A stretch of DNA of 48,275 nucleotides from positions 1-48,275 of the forward strand of contig JAIBCE010000016.1 of NCBI GenBank assembly GCA_019694315.1. The letters are read 5' to 3'. A program made the position numbers and the translations under genes. The stretch is from Sandaracinaceae bacterium. Lineage in GTDB: Bacteria; Myxococcota_A; Polyangia; Polyangiales; Sandaracinaceae. The notes below the pieces were generated by a model, which made no database searches, was not told where the DNA came from, and saw only the letters and a list, made by a program, of their open reading frames with translations. Positions within the stretch are counted from its first letter, which is position 1. Each line of letters begins with the position of its first letter. Shown piece by piece: positions 8,600 to 18,948 of the stretch.

Positions 8600-9571
8600 T
8601 CAGCGCGTGAGCAGGTAGTAACCCAGGCCGAGGGCGATCGCGGCGACGAGGCCGAACGCGATGCGCGCCTCGCGCGGCGGTCCCGTGGCGACGCTCGTGG
8701 CGAGCGACGAGGGAGGCGTGGCAGCGAGCTCGGCCTCGAGGAGCGCGTCGAGATCACCTCCGAGGTGGATCTCGACGAGGAGATCTCCGCGCTCGCCCGG
8801 CTCGGGCGCGCGGTAGGGCGTGCCGTCGTCCGAGGGTGGGCGAAACGGCGTGCCGACGGGGAGGAGGCCCCAGCCGCGCTTGGTGATCCGGGCGCCGTGC
8901 GCGGTGTTCGGGGGCACCGCGACGCGCGCGGAGCCATCGATCCACGGCACGGTGAGGATGCCCCCGCGGCGCGCCTTCTCTGGATCGAGGCGCACCCGCG
9001 CCACGAGATGGTCCCCCTCGATCGTGAGGCCCGCGGGCAGCGCGAGCTCGATCACGACGTAGAGGTCTCCCGCCGTCGGAGGCTTGCCGTCGGGCCCGGG
9101 CTCGCTCGAGCGAGGTGGGTTGCCCTGACCCGCGAGGCGCAGCCTCTGACCGGGTCGCACACCCGGCGGCACCGTGAGCTCGATCGACACCTCGTCACGA
9201 CGATCGCCCGTGCCCTCGCACGCGCTGCAGGGCTCGCTCCATCGACCCTTGAGCCCGCGGCACTCGGGGCAAGGCGTCACCGTCTGGAACATGCCGTTCT
9301 GCACGGAGATCCGCCCCGAGCCCTGGCAGCGCGCGCACGGCGAGAGGGTCGCTCCCGGGCCACCCCCCTTGCCGTCGCAGCGTGTGCACGGCCGTCGTCG
9401 CTCGACCTCGAGCGTGCGCCGCACGCCGTGCATCGCCTCGACGAGCGTGAGGCTCGACGACATCCGCAGATCGGCGCCCCGCCCCGAGGTGGCCTTGGCC
9501 CCGCCAGCGAAGAGATCACCGAAGATCTGCCCGAGATCCCCGAAGATCTTCTCCTGCTCGTCGGCGTCCAC
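8600..9571 (-). CDS. DnaJ-like protein lacking a J domain, with a C-terminal membrane anchor
   Basis: A 323-residue protein starting at GTG 9571 with GGAGG five bases upstream. It opens with FGDLGQIFGDLF, which matches the G/F-linker DIF region that normally follows the J domain in DnaJ. The zinc region has four CxxC units: CTRCDGKG (62), CARCQGSG (79), CPECRGLK (101, last Gly replaced) and CSACEGTG (115). The substrate-binding C-terminal domain follows (PPGVRPGQRLRLAGQG). Residues about 304-322 (IAFGLVAAIALGLGYYLL) form a single hydrophobic segment at the very end, as in tail-anchored proteins. Without an HPD-bearing J domain it should not stimulate DnaK ATPase directly. It lies 30 bases after the stop of the upstream lipoprotein, so no J domain can be hidden in front. 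Confidence 0.85.
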   Translation of the reverse strand: MDADEQEKIFGDLGQIFGDLFAGGAKATSGRGADLRMSSSLTLVEAMHGVRRTLEVERRRPCTRCDGKGGGPGATLSPCARCQGSGRISVQNGMFQTVTPCPECRGLKGRWSEPCSACEGTGDRRDEVSIELTVPPGVRPGQRLRLAGQGNPPRSSEPGPDGKPPTAGDLYVVIELALPAGLTIEGDHLVARVRLDPEKARRGGILTVPWIDGSARVAVPPNTAHGARITKRGWGLLPVGTPFRPPSDDGTPYRAPEPGERGDLLVEIHLGGDLDALLEAELAATPPSSLATSVATGPPREARIAFGLVAAIALGLGYYLLTR

Positions 9572-9601
9572 GCCTGCCTCCGCTCTCTTCGTCTCGGCGT
9601 C

Positions 9602-12109
9602 TCAGAAGAGCGCGCCGCACCACACGTCTTCGAAGACGGTGACGTTGTTGTCTTCGCGGCACTCGCCCGCGATGCCCTCGGCGTCGGCCACGACGTAGAC
9701 GTCCACGGCCATCGCGCCCTCGCGCGGCGCCTCGGGCCACTCGCACGTCACCATCTCGCACTCGCCCACCGCGAGGTCGCGCACGCTCGAGCCCGTGCAG
9801 ATCTCGGTGCCGCCCGCCATCGGATCGCCCACGAAGAAGCCCACCGTCACGCCCGAGCCCACGGGCTCGGTGCCGCGGTTGCACACGCGGGCCTGCAAGC
9901 GCGCCGTCGTCTCCGAGCACGACAGAGGGCTCCCGCCCGTCGTCAGATCGGGAGAGGCGCCGGGCACGAGATCGCCCTGCACGTTCTGTCGGAAGTTGTT
10001 CAGCGAGGGATCGAGCCAGTTCGACATCACGGCGCTCGTACGCGGGACCACGCCCTCCTCGCTCACGTTCGTCACGTAGTACGGGTGCTGGTTCCAGATG
10101 CGGCGCGAGTTCACCCAGCGATCGGCGGCGTCCCGGTACACGCGGATCCCGAGCGTGCCGATCGGGCGCGACGCGCGACACGTGTTGCCGGTGCCTGGCG
10201 TGCCCGTGGGAGGCACCTCGCACACGAAGGCCGCGCGATCACAGCCCGCGCCCGAGCAGCACTCGGTGTCGGCGGTGCAGCGGCAGAAGCCCGCGTCGCA
10301 CACGCCCGAGAGGCAGTCCTCGGGGGCGCCACAGCGCAGGCCCGCGAAGATCGGATCGGTGTTGCGCGGCCCGAGGCCGAAGCCCGAGCAATTGCGACCG
10401 CTGTCGGCGGCGCCGCAGTTGTAGTTGTCGCCGATGACGATCTCCGCGTTGAAGTCGCCATCGAGATCCGCGATGACCGGGTTCTCGTACCAGGTGCACG
10501 AGCTTCGCGACTGACTGAAGAGCACGTCGCCCGTCGCGCCTGCGTACACGCGGATGAAGCACTCGTCGCCGTACACGGCCTCGGCCGCGCCGTCCCCCTC
10601 GAAGTCGAAGATGCTCGAGCCCGTCACGTTGCTCGACTGATCCTGCGAGGGCTGCGTCCAGAGCACGCCGTCGGTGCGACCGCTCGCGCAGGCGCCAGTG
10701 CCGCCGGCAGAGGTGCAGTCGAGATCGAAGACCGTGTACGCAGAGCCACCGGCGCTCGCGAGCTCGGGGCGTCCGTCGCCGTCGAAGTCGCCGATCGTCG
10801 GCGGTCCGCCAGTGCCTCCGCCGGGGAGCGCGACCGGTCCGAAGACGATGGTTCCGTCGAGCGTCTGCACGCGCGCCGCGCCGCTCGTGATCACCACGAT
10901 CTCCGGCGTGGCGGCCGGGAGCGACGCCGTGCCCGGGAAGTCACCGAAGTCTGCGACCGCGGTGAAGCCGGGCGTCTGTGTGGAGGTCGAGATCGGATCG
11001 ACGCTCCACGTGCGCGTGGTCGGATCCCACTCGCGCAAGAGGTCTCCGTTCACGTGCTCGAGACGGCCATCGAGATCGACGTCGATCACGACGGGGAACT
11101 GTCCCGCCGAGTACTCGGGCGCAGCCCCCATGCCGCCGAGGTAGGTCCCGTCGGCCGCGAAGACCATCGTGCCGCGCAGCACCTCGGGCGTGCCGTCGTC
11201 GTCCATGTCGACGATCGTGGGCCCCGCCCAGCCCGCGCCGGTGGGACTGAACGCCGATCCGTCGGAGAGGTGCGAGCGCCAGAGGATCGCCCACGCGCCT
11301 GCCCTCGCGTCGTAGGTGAACGCGACGAGGCCACCGCCGGCCTGGTACGCGACGATCTCCGCGCGGCCGTCGCCATCGAGATCGCCCACCGCGGGCGGCG
11401 AGCTGTGCGAGGTGAGCTGCAGCGAGCCGAGCTCGGCCTGCTGGGCGCACGTCGCACCGTCGAGGATGCGGATGACGCCCGTGGGCTGCTCGCTCGAGCC
11501 GTCGACGCCGTCGTCGAAGACCGCGACGATCGAAGGGCGACGCGGCTCGTCGGGGCCGCGGCCGATCGCGAAGTCCACCACCATCGGCGTGGTGAGCACG
11601 TGGAGGTTCGCCGGGAACGCGTCGCCGGCGGGCGCCTCGCGGAACTCGCACTGCACGGTGGGCGCGAACGTGCCCGCCACGATGAGGCGCGTGCATGCAG
11701 GGTCCGAGACGTGATCGCTCGGCACGCCGTACGGAACGCAGCGCGCGGGCGCCGCGTCGGTCGCGCAGTAGGTGTCGCCCGTGCAGTCGGCGCTCGTCGT
11801 GCACGTCGGTCCGTCGGGAATGCACGTGTCGCGGTAGCAGGCCTCGGTCGCGCGACAGCAGCTCGCGCCGCAGGCCACGGGGCAGACCGGCGCGTCGCCG
11901 ATCGCGGCGTCGAGCGCGAACGCGTCGGGGCTCGCGGCGTCGAGCATGGGCGCCGGAACGCACGCCTGATCGCGGCAGATCTGCCCATCGGCGCAGTCCG
12001 CGGAGCTGCGGCAGGTGCGCGCGACCTCGGGCGCGCAGTCGCAGGCGCCGGCGCCGAGGAGGCTCGCGGCGAGGGTGAGGCGAAGGAGTCGGGCTCGAAG
12101 CGACGTCAT
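9602..12109 (-). CDS. Large FG-GAP/VCBS-like lipoprotein with Cys-rich and CARDB-like regions
   Basis: An 835-residue protein with a lipoprotein signal ending LGAGAC (Cys23), then CDCAPEVARTC and further Cys-rich segments. At least six DxDxDG-type calcium-binding loops recur through the middle (DLDGDGRAEIV, DMDDDGTPEVL, DFDGDGRPELA, DFEGDGAAEAV, DLDGDFNAEIV), the mark of an FG-GAP/VCBS beta-propeller. A second Cys-rich stretch (CLSGVCDAGFCRCTADTECC) is followed by a CARDB-like adhesion domain near the C-terminus (ARVCNRGTEPVGSG to ECREDNNVT). This is a secreted or surface-anchored protein, possibly an adhesin or lectin-like propeller; no enzyme motif is seen. The promoter hexamer GATACT lies six bases before the ATG. 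The J-less DnaJ-like gene follows 30 bases downstream, probably in the same operon. Confidence 0.8.
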   Translation of the reverse strand: MTSLRARLLRLTLAASLLGAGACDCAPEVARTCRSSADCADGQICRDQACVPAPMLDAASPDAFALDAAIGDAPVCPVACGASCCRATEACYRDTCIPDGPTCTTSADCTGDTYCATDAAPARCVPYGVPSDHVSDPACTRLIVAGTFAPTVQCEFREAPAGDAFPANLHVLTTPMVVDFAIGRGPDEPRRPSIVAVFDDGVDGSSEQPTGVIRILDGATCAQQAELGSLQLTSHSSPPAVGDLDGDGRAEIVAYQAGGGLVAFTYDARAGAWAILWRSHLSDGSAFSPTGAGWAGPTIVDMDDDGTPEVLRGTMVFAADGTYLGGMGAAPEYSAGQFPVVIDVDLDGRLEHVNGDLLREWDPTTRTWSVDPISTSTQTPGFTAVADFGDFPGTASLPAATPEIVVITSGAARVQTLDGTIVFGPVALPGGGTGGPPTIGDFDGDGRPELASAGGSAYTVFDLDCTSAGGTGACASGRTDGVLWTQPSQDQSSNVTGSSIFDFEGDGAAEAVYGDECFIRVYAGATGDVLFSQSRSSCTWYENPVIADLDGDFNAEIVIGDNYNCGAADSGRNCSGFGLGPRNTDPIFAGLRCGAPEDCLSGVCDAGFCRCTADTECCSGAGCDRAAFVCEVPPTGTPGTGNTCRASRPIGTLGIRVYRDAADRWVNSRRIWNQHPYYVTNVSEEGVVPRTSAVMSNWLDPSLNNFRQNVQGDLVPGASPDLTTGGSPLSCSETTARLQARVCNRGTEPVGSGVTVGFFVGDPMAGGTEICTGSSVRDLAVGECEMVTCEWPEAPREGAMAVDVYVVADAEGIAGECREDNNVTVFEDVWCGALF

Positions 12110-12115
12110 CGTCCG

Positions 12116-12121
12116 AGTATC
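12116..12121 (-). promoter_or_regulatory. -10-like hexamer for the 12109 lipoprotein
   Basis: On the minus strand GATACT is followed by CGGACG (six bases) and ATG at 12109, predicting a leaderless transcript. Confidence 0.5.
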
Positions 12122-12137
12122 GCAGCGCCCGCGCGGC

Positions 12138-12449
12138 TCAGGAAGCGCGGAGCACCGCGTCGATGGCGGCCGCGAGCGACACGTCGAGCGCGGTCACGCG
12201 GTTGCCCGCGTCGTGGGTGCGCAGGCGCAGCTCCACGCGCCCGTACACGTTCGCAATCTCGGGGTGGTGCCCCACCATCTCGGCCTCGAACGCGATCCGC
12301 ACGAGGAACGCGATCGCGTCGCGGAACGTGCGGTGCTCGATGACCCGCACGAGCGAGTCGTCCTCGTGGCGCCAGCCAGGGAGCGCGAGCAGCGCCTGGC
12401 GGAGCTCCTCGGTGCTGAGCGGTGTGCGGCCCGGAGCGGATGCGTGCAT
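12138..12449 (-). CDS. phhB: Pterin-4a-carbinolamine dehydratase
   Basis: A 103-residue protein, normal for this small family. It dehydrates 4a-hydroxytetrahydropterin and so recycles tetrahydropterin cofactor for aromatic or lipid hydroxylases. Visible signatures are LPGWRHEDDSLVR, the GHHPEIANVYGRVELRL core with the catalytic His pair, and THDAGNRVTALDVSLA. I chose ATG 12449 because the homologous TPLSTEELRQ follows within ten residues and a -10-like TACTCT ends six bases upstream; the frame remains open to GTG 12479. It is divergent, with 102 bp between starts, from a fatty-acid-hydroxylase-superfamily membrane enzyme. No phenylalanine hydroxylase is in view. Confidence 0.93.
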   Translation of the reverse strand: MHASAPGRTPLSTEELRQALLALPGWRHEDDSLVRVIEHRTFRDAIAFLVRIAFEAEMVGHHPEIANVYGRVELRLRTHDAGNRVTALDVSLAAAIDAVLRAS

Positions 12450-12455
12450 CCGCAC

Positions 12456-12461
12456 AGAGTA
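12456..12461 (-). promoter_or_regulatory. -10-like hexamer for the pterin dehydratase
   Basis: Minus strand TACTCT, then GTGCGG (six bases), then ATG 12449. It fits the leaderless pattern and supports the shorter start. Confidence 0.5.
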
Positions 12462-12551
12462 CGCCGTGCGCATTCGCAAGAGCGTGCTTGCTCGTCCGCG
12501 TGCGCCCCGCTCTCATTCGCCCCCCGACGCACCCGTCGGCCTGGAGGACTC

Positions 12552-13226
12552 GTGATCGCGCTCTATTCGTGGATCGGTGCTTCGCTCGCGGTGAGCGGTC
12601 TGCTCGTGGCCCTGCTCGCGTGGATGCACCAGTCACCGCGCTTCGCGTCGCACCGCATCAAGCAGGGCATGCCGATGCGCGTGAGCCCGACGAACCGCGC
12701 GCTCATGAGCGGCCTCACCGGCACGCTCTCGCTCCTCATGGCGCTCGGCATCCCTTACGTCGGCTACGACGTGCTCTTCACCGACGCCGCGCCCACGTGG
12801 TGGTGGGGGATCGTCCAGAGCGTCGGCATCCTGCTCGTCTACGACTTCCTCTACTACTTCCTGCACCGCCTCATGCACGTGAAGGCGATCATGCCGATCG
12901 CTCACTACGCCCATCATCGCGCGGTGAATCCGTCGGCGGTCGAGTCCTTCTACCAGCATCCGATCGAGGTGGTGGCGGGCATGTCGCTCTTCTTCTCCGT
13001 GGTGTGGCTCGCGAGCCCGCTCCACCCCCACGTCTTCGGCGCGCTCTTCTTCGTGTACACGACGATCAACGTCTTCGTGCACTCGGGCCTCCAGTTCCGC
13101 ACGCCCCTGCTCGCGCCGATCGACTTCCTCACGCGCAAGCACCACGCGCATCACCTGGTCGACGGCCGCAAGAACTACGCGTCGCTCACGCCCTTCTGGG
13201 ACATGATGTTCGGCACCTCGCTCTGA
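12552..13226 (+). CDS. Fatty acid hydroxylase/sterol desaturase superfamily membrane protein
   Basis: A 224-residue protein from GTG 12552, with GGAGG at 12543-12547. It has several hydrophobic helices (residues about 2-25, 50-75, 88-105, 140-170). The di-iron histidine clusters of the superfamily are present in order: HRLMH after a YDFLYYFL helix, HYAHHRAVNPSAVE followed by YQHPIE, and KHHAHH near the C-terminus. Members insert oxygen or double bonds into lipids using a di-iron centre at the membrane. It could be a carotenoid, sterol or fatty-acid hydroxylase. The neighbouring pterin dehydratase raises the possibility of a pterin-dependent ether-lipid enzyme, which is inference. A terminator follows. 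Confidence 0.88.
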   Translation: MIALYSWIGASLAVSGLLVALLAWMHQSPRFASHRIKQGMPMRVSPTNRALMSGLTGTLSLLMALGIPYVGYDVLFTDAAPTWWWGIVQSVGILLVYDFLYYFLHRLMHVKAIMPIAHYAHHRAVNPSAVESFYQHPIEVVAGMSLFFSVVWLASPLHPHVFGALFFVYTTINVFVHSGLQFRTPLLAPIDFLTRKHHAHHLVDGRKNYASLTPFWDMMFGTSL

Positions 13227-13272
13227 CGCGACGTCGATCGAGCGTCGTCGAGCCGAGAGAGACGCATGAACG

Positions 13273-13308
13273 AAGAGAGCCCGGATCCGCGAGGATTCCG
13301 GGCTCTTT
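13273..13308. terminator. Intrinsic terminator between convergent genes
   Basis: A perfect ten-base stem AGAGCCCGGA (13276-13285) and TCCGGGCTCT (13297-13306) with an 11-base loop, followed by T residues on the plus strand and preceded by AA on the left. It probably serves both the hydroxylase gene and the convergent di-haem lipoprotein gene. The right arm plus following bases (GGGCTCTTTCGTCGTG) is duplicated in tandem just downstream. Confidence 0.8.
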
Positions 13309-13350
13309 CGTCGTGGGCTCTTTCGTCGTGGGGGCCCGAGGCCCCGCGGC

Positions 13351-15216
<1,866 letters not shown>

Positions 15217-15367
15217 GGTTCCTCCGGGATGTGCCGTGGTGGGCCAGGAGGGCTCCATCATCGGTCACGACGTGCGGAAAAGCACTACCCGTGCCGAGCC
15301 TGTGCGCAGACGCGCAGCCCCGTCTTGCAGGCCGCATCTCCGCTTGCCCGGGTGCGCCGCGGGCGCC

Positions 15368-15387
15368 GCGTGCAGCACGCTGCACGC
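15368..15387. promoter_or_regulatory. Inverted repeat in a divergent intergenic region
   Basis: GCGTGCAGC-AC-GCTGCACGC, nine-base arms with a two-base spacer, lies between the divergent di-haem lipoprotein and DUF3516 helicase genes. Its symmetry is typical of a dimeric repressor site. No regulator is assigned. Confidence 0.4.
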
Positions 15388-15439
15388 CTCTCCGTGACGG
15401 CACGTCACCCTTCGCCCGGGGCGTGCGAGAGTCGGCCCG

Positions 15440-18025
15440 GTGCGACTCCTCGACCGTCTCCCTCCCCGCGAGCACACGAGCCCCGACGTGCTGCTCGAGC
15501 GCTTCGTCGACCACGCGACCGCCAAGGGGCTGACGCTCTATCCCGCGCAGGAGGAGGCCATCCTCGCCCTCTTCGCGGGCCAGCACGTGATCCTCAACAC
15601 GCCGACGGGATCGGGGAAGTCGCTCGTCGCGCTCGCGCTCCACTTCAAGACCCTCGCCGACGGCGGCCGCACCTACTACACGGCGCCGATCAAGGCGCTC
15701 GTCTCGGAGAAGTTCTTTGCGCTGTGCGACGAGCTCGGTGCCGAGAACGTGGGCCTCATGACGGGCGACGCGTCGGTGAACCGCGACGCGCCGGTGATCT
15801 GCTGCACGGCGGAGATCCTCGCGAACGTGGCCCTGCACGACGGAGTGGACGCCGACGTCGATACGGTCGTCATCGACGAGTTCCACTTCTACGGCGATCG
15901 GGATCGCGGCATGGCGTGGCAGCTCCCGCTGCTCGTCCTGCGCCACGCGCAGTTCCTCCTGATGAGCGCGACGCTCGGAGACGTGGAGCTCTTCGCCACG
16001 GACCTCGAGGGACGCACCGAGCGCGAGGTCGCGATCATCCAGTCCGTCGCGCGGCCCGTGCCTCTCGACTACGTCTACGCCGAGACGCCGCTGCACGAGA
16101 CGCTCGGGGGCCTGATCGAGAAGGGCAAGGCGCCCGTCTACGTCGTGCACTTCACGCAGCGCGCGGCGGCCGAGCTCGCGCAGGACCTCATGAGCACCGA
16201 GGTCGTGAGCAAGGATCGCAAGAGCAAGATCAAGGAGCTCACGCGCGGCTTCCGGTGGGACTCGCCGTTCGGCAAGGACCTCGCGAAGTACGTGCACCAC
16301 GGCGTGGGCATCCACCACGCGGGGCTCCTGCCGAAGTACCGCTTGCTCGTGGAGAAGCTCGCGCAGCGCGGCCTGCTCGCGGTGATCTGCGGCACCGACA
16401 CGCTCGGCGTGGGCGTGAACGTGCCGATCCGCACCGTGCTCTTCACGCAGCTCTGCAAGTTCGACGGCAAGAAGACGGTGATCCTCTCGGTGCGCGACTT
16501 CCAGCAGATCGCGGGGCGCGCGGGGCGAAAGGGCTTCGACGAGCAGGGCACGGTGGTGGTGCAGGCACCCGAGCACGCCATCGAGAACAAGGTCGCGCGC
16601 ATGAAGGCGGAGGGCGACCCGAAGAAGATGAAGAAGCTCGTGATGAAGAAGCCGCCCGACAAGGGCTATGCGCACTGGGACGAGCAGACCTTCCAGCGCC
16701 TGGCGCAGGGCAAGCCCGAGACGCTCGAGTCGCGCTTCCAGATCACGAGCGGCGTGCTCCTCGAGACACTCGACGGCGCGTACCGCCGCGGCGAAGACGG
16801 CTGCGCGGTGATCGAGGAGCTGATCCGCGAGAGCCACGACAGTCGCAAGCAGAAGTTCTCGCACGCGCGACAGGCCATCCGCCTCTTCCGCTCGCTCGCG
16901 CAGGCCAAGATCCTCGAGACGGTGCGCGAGGACGGAAGGCGCCTCGTGCGCGTGAACACGGAGCTGCAAGAGGACTTCTCGCTCCACCACGCGCTCTCGC
17001 TCTTCGTGGTGGAGGTGGCGCGTCGACTCGATCCCACCGACCCACTGCACGCGCTCGACGTGCTCACGCTCGTCGAGGCCACGCTCGAGGATCCCGCGAC
17101 GCTCCTTCTGCGCCAGCTCGACTACCTCAAGGGCGAGAAGCTCGATCAGCTCAAGGCCGATGGCGTCCCCTACGAGGAGCGCATGGCCGAGCTCGAGAAG
17201 GTCGAGAACCCCAAGCCTCGCCTCGAGCTGCTCGTGACGGAGCTCGACGCGTTCGCGAAGAAGCACCCGTGGGTCTCCGACAAGGACCTCCTGCCGAAGT
17301 CGATCGCGCGCGACATGTTCGAGCGCGGCCTCTCGTTCTCCGAGTACGTGCGCGAGTACGGTCTCGAGCGCGCGGAGGGGCTGCTCCTCCGCTACCTCTC
17401 GGAGGCCTACAAGGGCCTCAAGCAGACGGTGCCCGAGGAGGCCAAGACCGACGACGTGCTCGACCTCGAGGACTGGCTCCGCACCGTCGTTCGCAGCGTG
17501 GACTCGAGCCTGCTCGACGAGTGGGAGCGCCTGGCCCAATTCCAGACTGGGGGGGGAGGCACGAGCCTCGAGCTCGCGCGACCGACCGACGAGATCCCCG
17601 AGGACCGCGAGGTCGATCTCACCGAGAACCCGCGCGCGTTCGGCGTCATGGTGCGCAACGCCGCGTTCCGCTTCGTCGAGCGCCTCGCGCGCAAGCGCTT
17701 CGGAGAGGCGGCGCGCCTGCTCAGCCCCGAAGACGGTGTGGCGATCGATCCGGCGACGCTCGAGGCCGACCTCGCGCCGTACTTCGAGGAGCACGGCCGC
17801 ATCCGCACCGACGGCCCAGCGAGGGCCCCGATGCACACGAAGCTCGAGAAGCGTTTTGCTGGCCACGAGAAGGACGCGCGCGGCCTCGCGGTCACCGTGA
17901 CGCTGCTCGACGACGCGAGCGAAGGCGAGCACGGCGAGACGGCGTGGGCCGTCGAGCTCTTCGTGGCCTACGCGCGCTCTCGCAAGGAGATCGCCCTCGA
18001 GCTCGTCCGCATCGGCCCGAGCTGA
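15440..18025 (+). CDS. Ski2-like DEAD/DEAH-box helicase (DUF3516 family)
   Basis: An 861-residue protein from GTG 15440. N-terminal RecA domain: a Q-like LYPAQEEAILALF, Walker A TPTGSGKS near residue 56, motif Ia TAPIKALVSEK, motif II DEFH (where DEAH is common) and motif III SAT. The second RecA domain contains the HHAGLLPKYR stretch seen in Ski2/Mtr4-type helicases, then TDTLGVGVNVP and QIAGRAGRKGFDEQG (motif VI). The rest (residues about 420-861) matches the DUF3516 extension of actinobacterial and myxobacterial homologues. Ski2-type helicases unwind RNA, usually for an exonuclease, but the bacterial DUF3516 group is not well characterised. GAGAGT lies seven bases upstream of the start, a weak version of the leaderless pattern. 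Confidence 0.88.
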   Translation: MRLLDRLPPREHTSPDVLLERFVDHATAKGLTLYPAQEEAILALFAGQHVILNTPTGSGKSLVALALHFKTLADGGRTYYTAPIKALVSEKFFALCDELGAENVGLMTGDASVNRDAPVICCTAEILANVALHDGVDADVDTVVIDEFHFYGDRDRGMAWQLPLLVLRHAQFLLMSATLGDVELFATDLEGRTEREVAIIQSVARPVPLDYVYAETPLHETLGGLIEKGKAPVYVVHFTQRAAAELAQDLMSTEVVSKDRKSKIKELTRGFRWDSPFGKDLAKYVHHGVGIHHAGLLPKYRLLVEKLAQRGLLAVICGTDTLGVGVNVPIRTVLFTQLCKFDGKKTVILSVRDFQQIAGRAGRKGFDEQGTVVVQAPEHAIENKVARMKAEGDPKKMKKLVMKKPPDKGYAHWDEQTFQRLAQGKPETLESRFQITSGVLLETLDGAYRRGEDGCAVIEELIRESHDSRKQKFSHARQAIRLFRSLAQAKILETVREDGRRLVRVNTELQEDFSLHHALSLFVVEVARRLDPTDPLHALDVLTLVEATLEDPATLLLRQLDYLKGEKLDQLKADGVPYEERMAELEKVENPKPRLELLVTELDAFAKKHPWVSDKDLLPKSIARDMFERGLSFSEYVREYGLERAEGLLLRYLSEAYKGLKQTVPEEAKTDDVLDLEDWLRTVVRSVDSSLLDEWERLAQFQTGGGGTSLELARPTDEIPEDREVDLTENPRAFGVMVRNAAFRFVERLARKRFGEAARLLSPEDGVAIDPATLEADLAPYFEEHGRIRTDGPARAPMHTKLEKRFAGHEKDARGLAVTVTLLDDASEGEHGETAWAVELFVAYARSRKEIALELVRIGPS

Positions 18026-18037
18026 TCCGCGTCCTGC

Positions 18038-18907
18038 TCACCTCGGCGGCGGGGTCGACGGACGCACGACCTGGCCGGTCGGGATCTCCACGCGCTCGCG
18101 GTGGGCGAGGCGGCCGTCGATCAAGGCGACGTGCTGTACCGCGGGCAAGGGCGCGCCGAGCATGCGCTCACCGTGCTGGCGAAACGTCTCGGGCTCGCCC
18201 GTGCAGAGCACGCGCAGCGCACCGCGGCCCCGCGCGACGTAGCCCGGATGCCGCGCGAGCCAGCCCTCGAGGGCGATCGCCACGGCGGGGCCCGGATCGA
18301 GCACGCGCACGTGCGCAGGAACGACCTCGCAGAACGTGCGCTCGAGCAGCGGATAGTGCGTGCACGCGAGCAGGAGCGTGTCGGCGGTCTCGAGGCCCTC
18401 GACGTACTTCGCGATCGCGAGGCGTGCGACCTCCGAGTCCTCCCAGCCCTCTTCGACGATCGGCGCGAGCAGAGGCGCCGCGCGGCTCGTCACGCGGTGA
18501 GGGCCGAGCTTCGCGATCTCTGCGTCGAAGGTGCGCGACGCGATCGTGCGCGCCGTGCCGAGCACCGCGATGTGCCCTGCGCTCTTGGACACGGCCTCTT
18601 CTGCGGCGGGGATCGTCACGCCGAGGATGCGTCGCGGGCTGTCCTTCTCGGGCGCATAGCGCTGCTGGAGGTGCCGCAGCGCCACACACGAGACCGTGTG
18701 GCATGCGACGACGACGAGCGCGCAGCCCTCCTCGAAGAGGCGCTCCACGCACTGCTCCGAGAAGTCGAGGATCGTGTCGGCGTCGCGGCCGCCATAGGGG
18801 GCGCGTCCCGAGTCGCCGAGATAGACGAAGTCGTGCTCGGGCAGACGCGCGCGAAGCGCACGGAGCACCGTGAGACCACCGAAGCCCGAGTCGTACACGC
18901 CGATCAC
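18038..18907 (-). CDS. murI: Glutamate racemase
   Basis: A 289-residue protein supplying D-glutamate for peptidoglycan. I place the start at GTG 18907, giving the family-typical opening (M)IGVYDSGFGGLTV, with -10-like TATGCT seven bases upstream; the frame is open much further but only through the 22-bp minisatellite. Motifs include YLGDSGRAPYGG, the first catalytic cysteine in ACHTVS (Cys69) and the second in ACTHYPL (Cys182). Most MurI proteins have Asn after the first Cys (ACNT); here it is His70, in a residue position that normally helps bind substrate. Everything else looks intact, so it is probably active. It converges with the DUF3516 helicase gene, 12 bases apart. Confidence 0.93.
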   Translation of the reverse strand: MIGVYDSGFGGLTVLRALRARLPEHDFVYLGDSGRAPYGGRDADTILDFSEQCVERLFEEGCALVVVACHTVSCVALRHLQQRYAPEKDSPRRILGVTIPAAEEAVSKSAGHIAVLGTARTIASRTFDAEIAKLGPHRVTSRAAPLLAPIVEEGWEDSEVARLAIAKYVEGLETADTLLLACTHYPLLERTFCEVVPAHVRVLDPGPAVAIALEGWLARHPGYVARGRGALRVLCTGEPETFRQHGERMLGAPLPAVQHVALIDGRLAHRERVEIPTGQVVRPSTPPPR

Positions 18908-18914
18908 GCGCCCG

Positions 18915-18920
18915 AGCATA
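18915..18920 (-). promoter_or_regulatory. -10-like hexamer for murI
   Basis: Minus strand TATGCT, then CGGGCGC (seven bases), then GTG 18907. It fits the leaderless geometry and defines the murI start. Confidence 0.55.
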
Positions 18921-18948
18921 CGACGCGCACGATCCCGGGGCATGGCTT

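Noticed and set aside
8765..12343. Long plus-strand open frame antisense to the DnaJ-like and lipoprotein genes
   Set aside because: It is a composition shadow; the opposite strand has zinc motifs, lipobox and ribosome binding sites.
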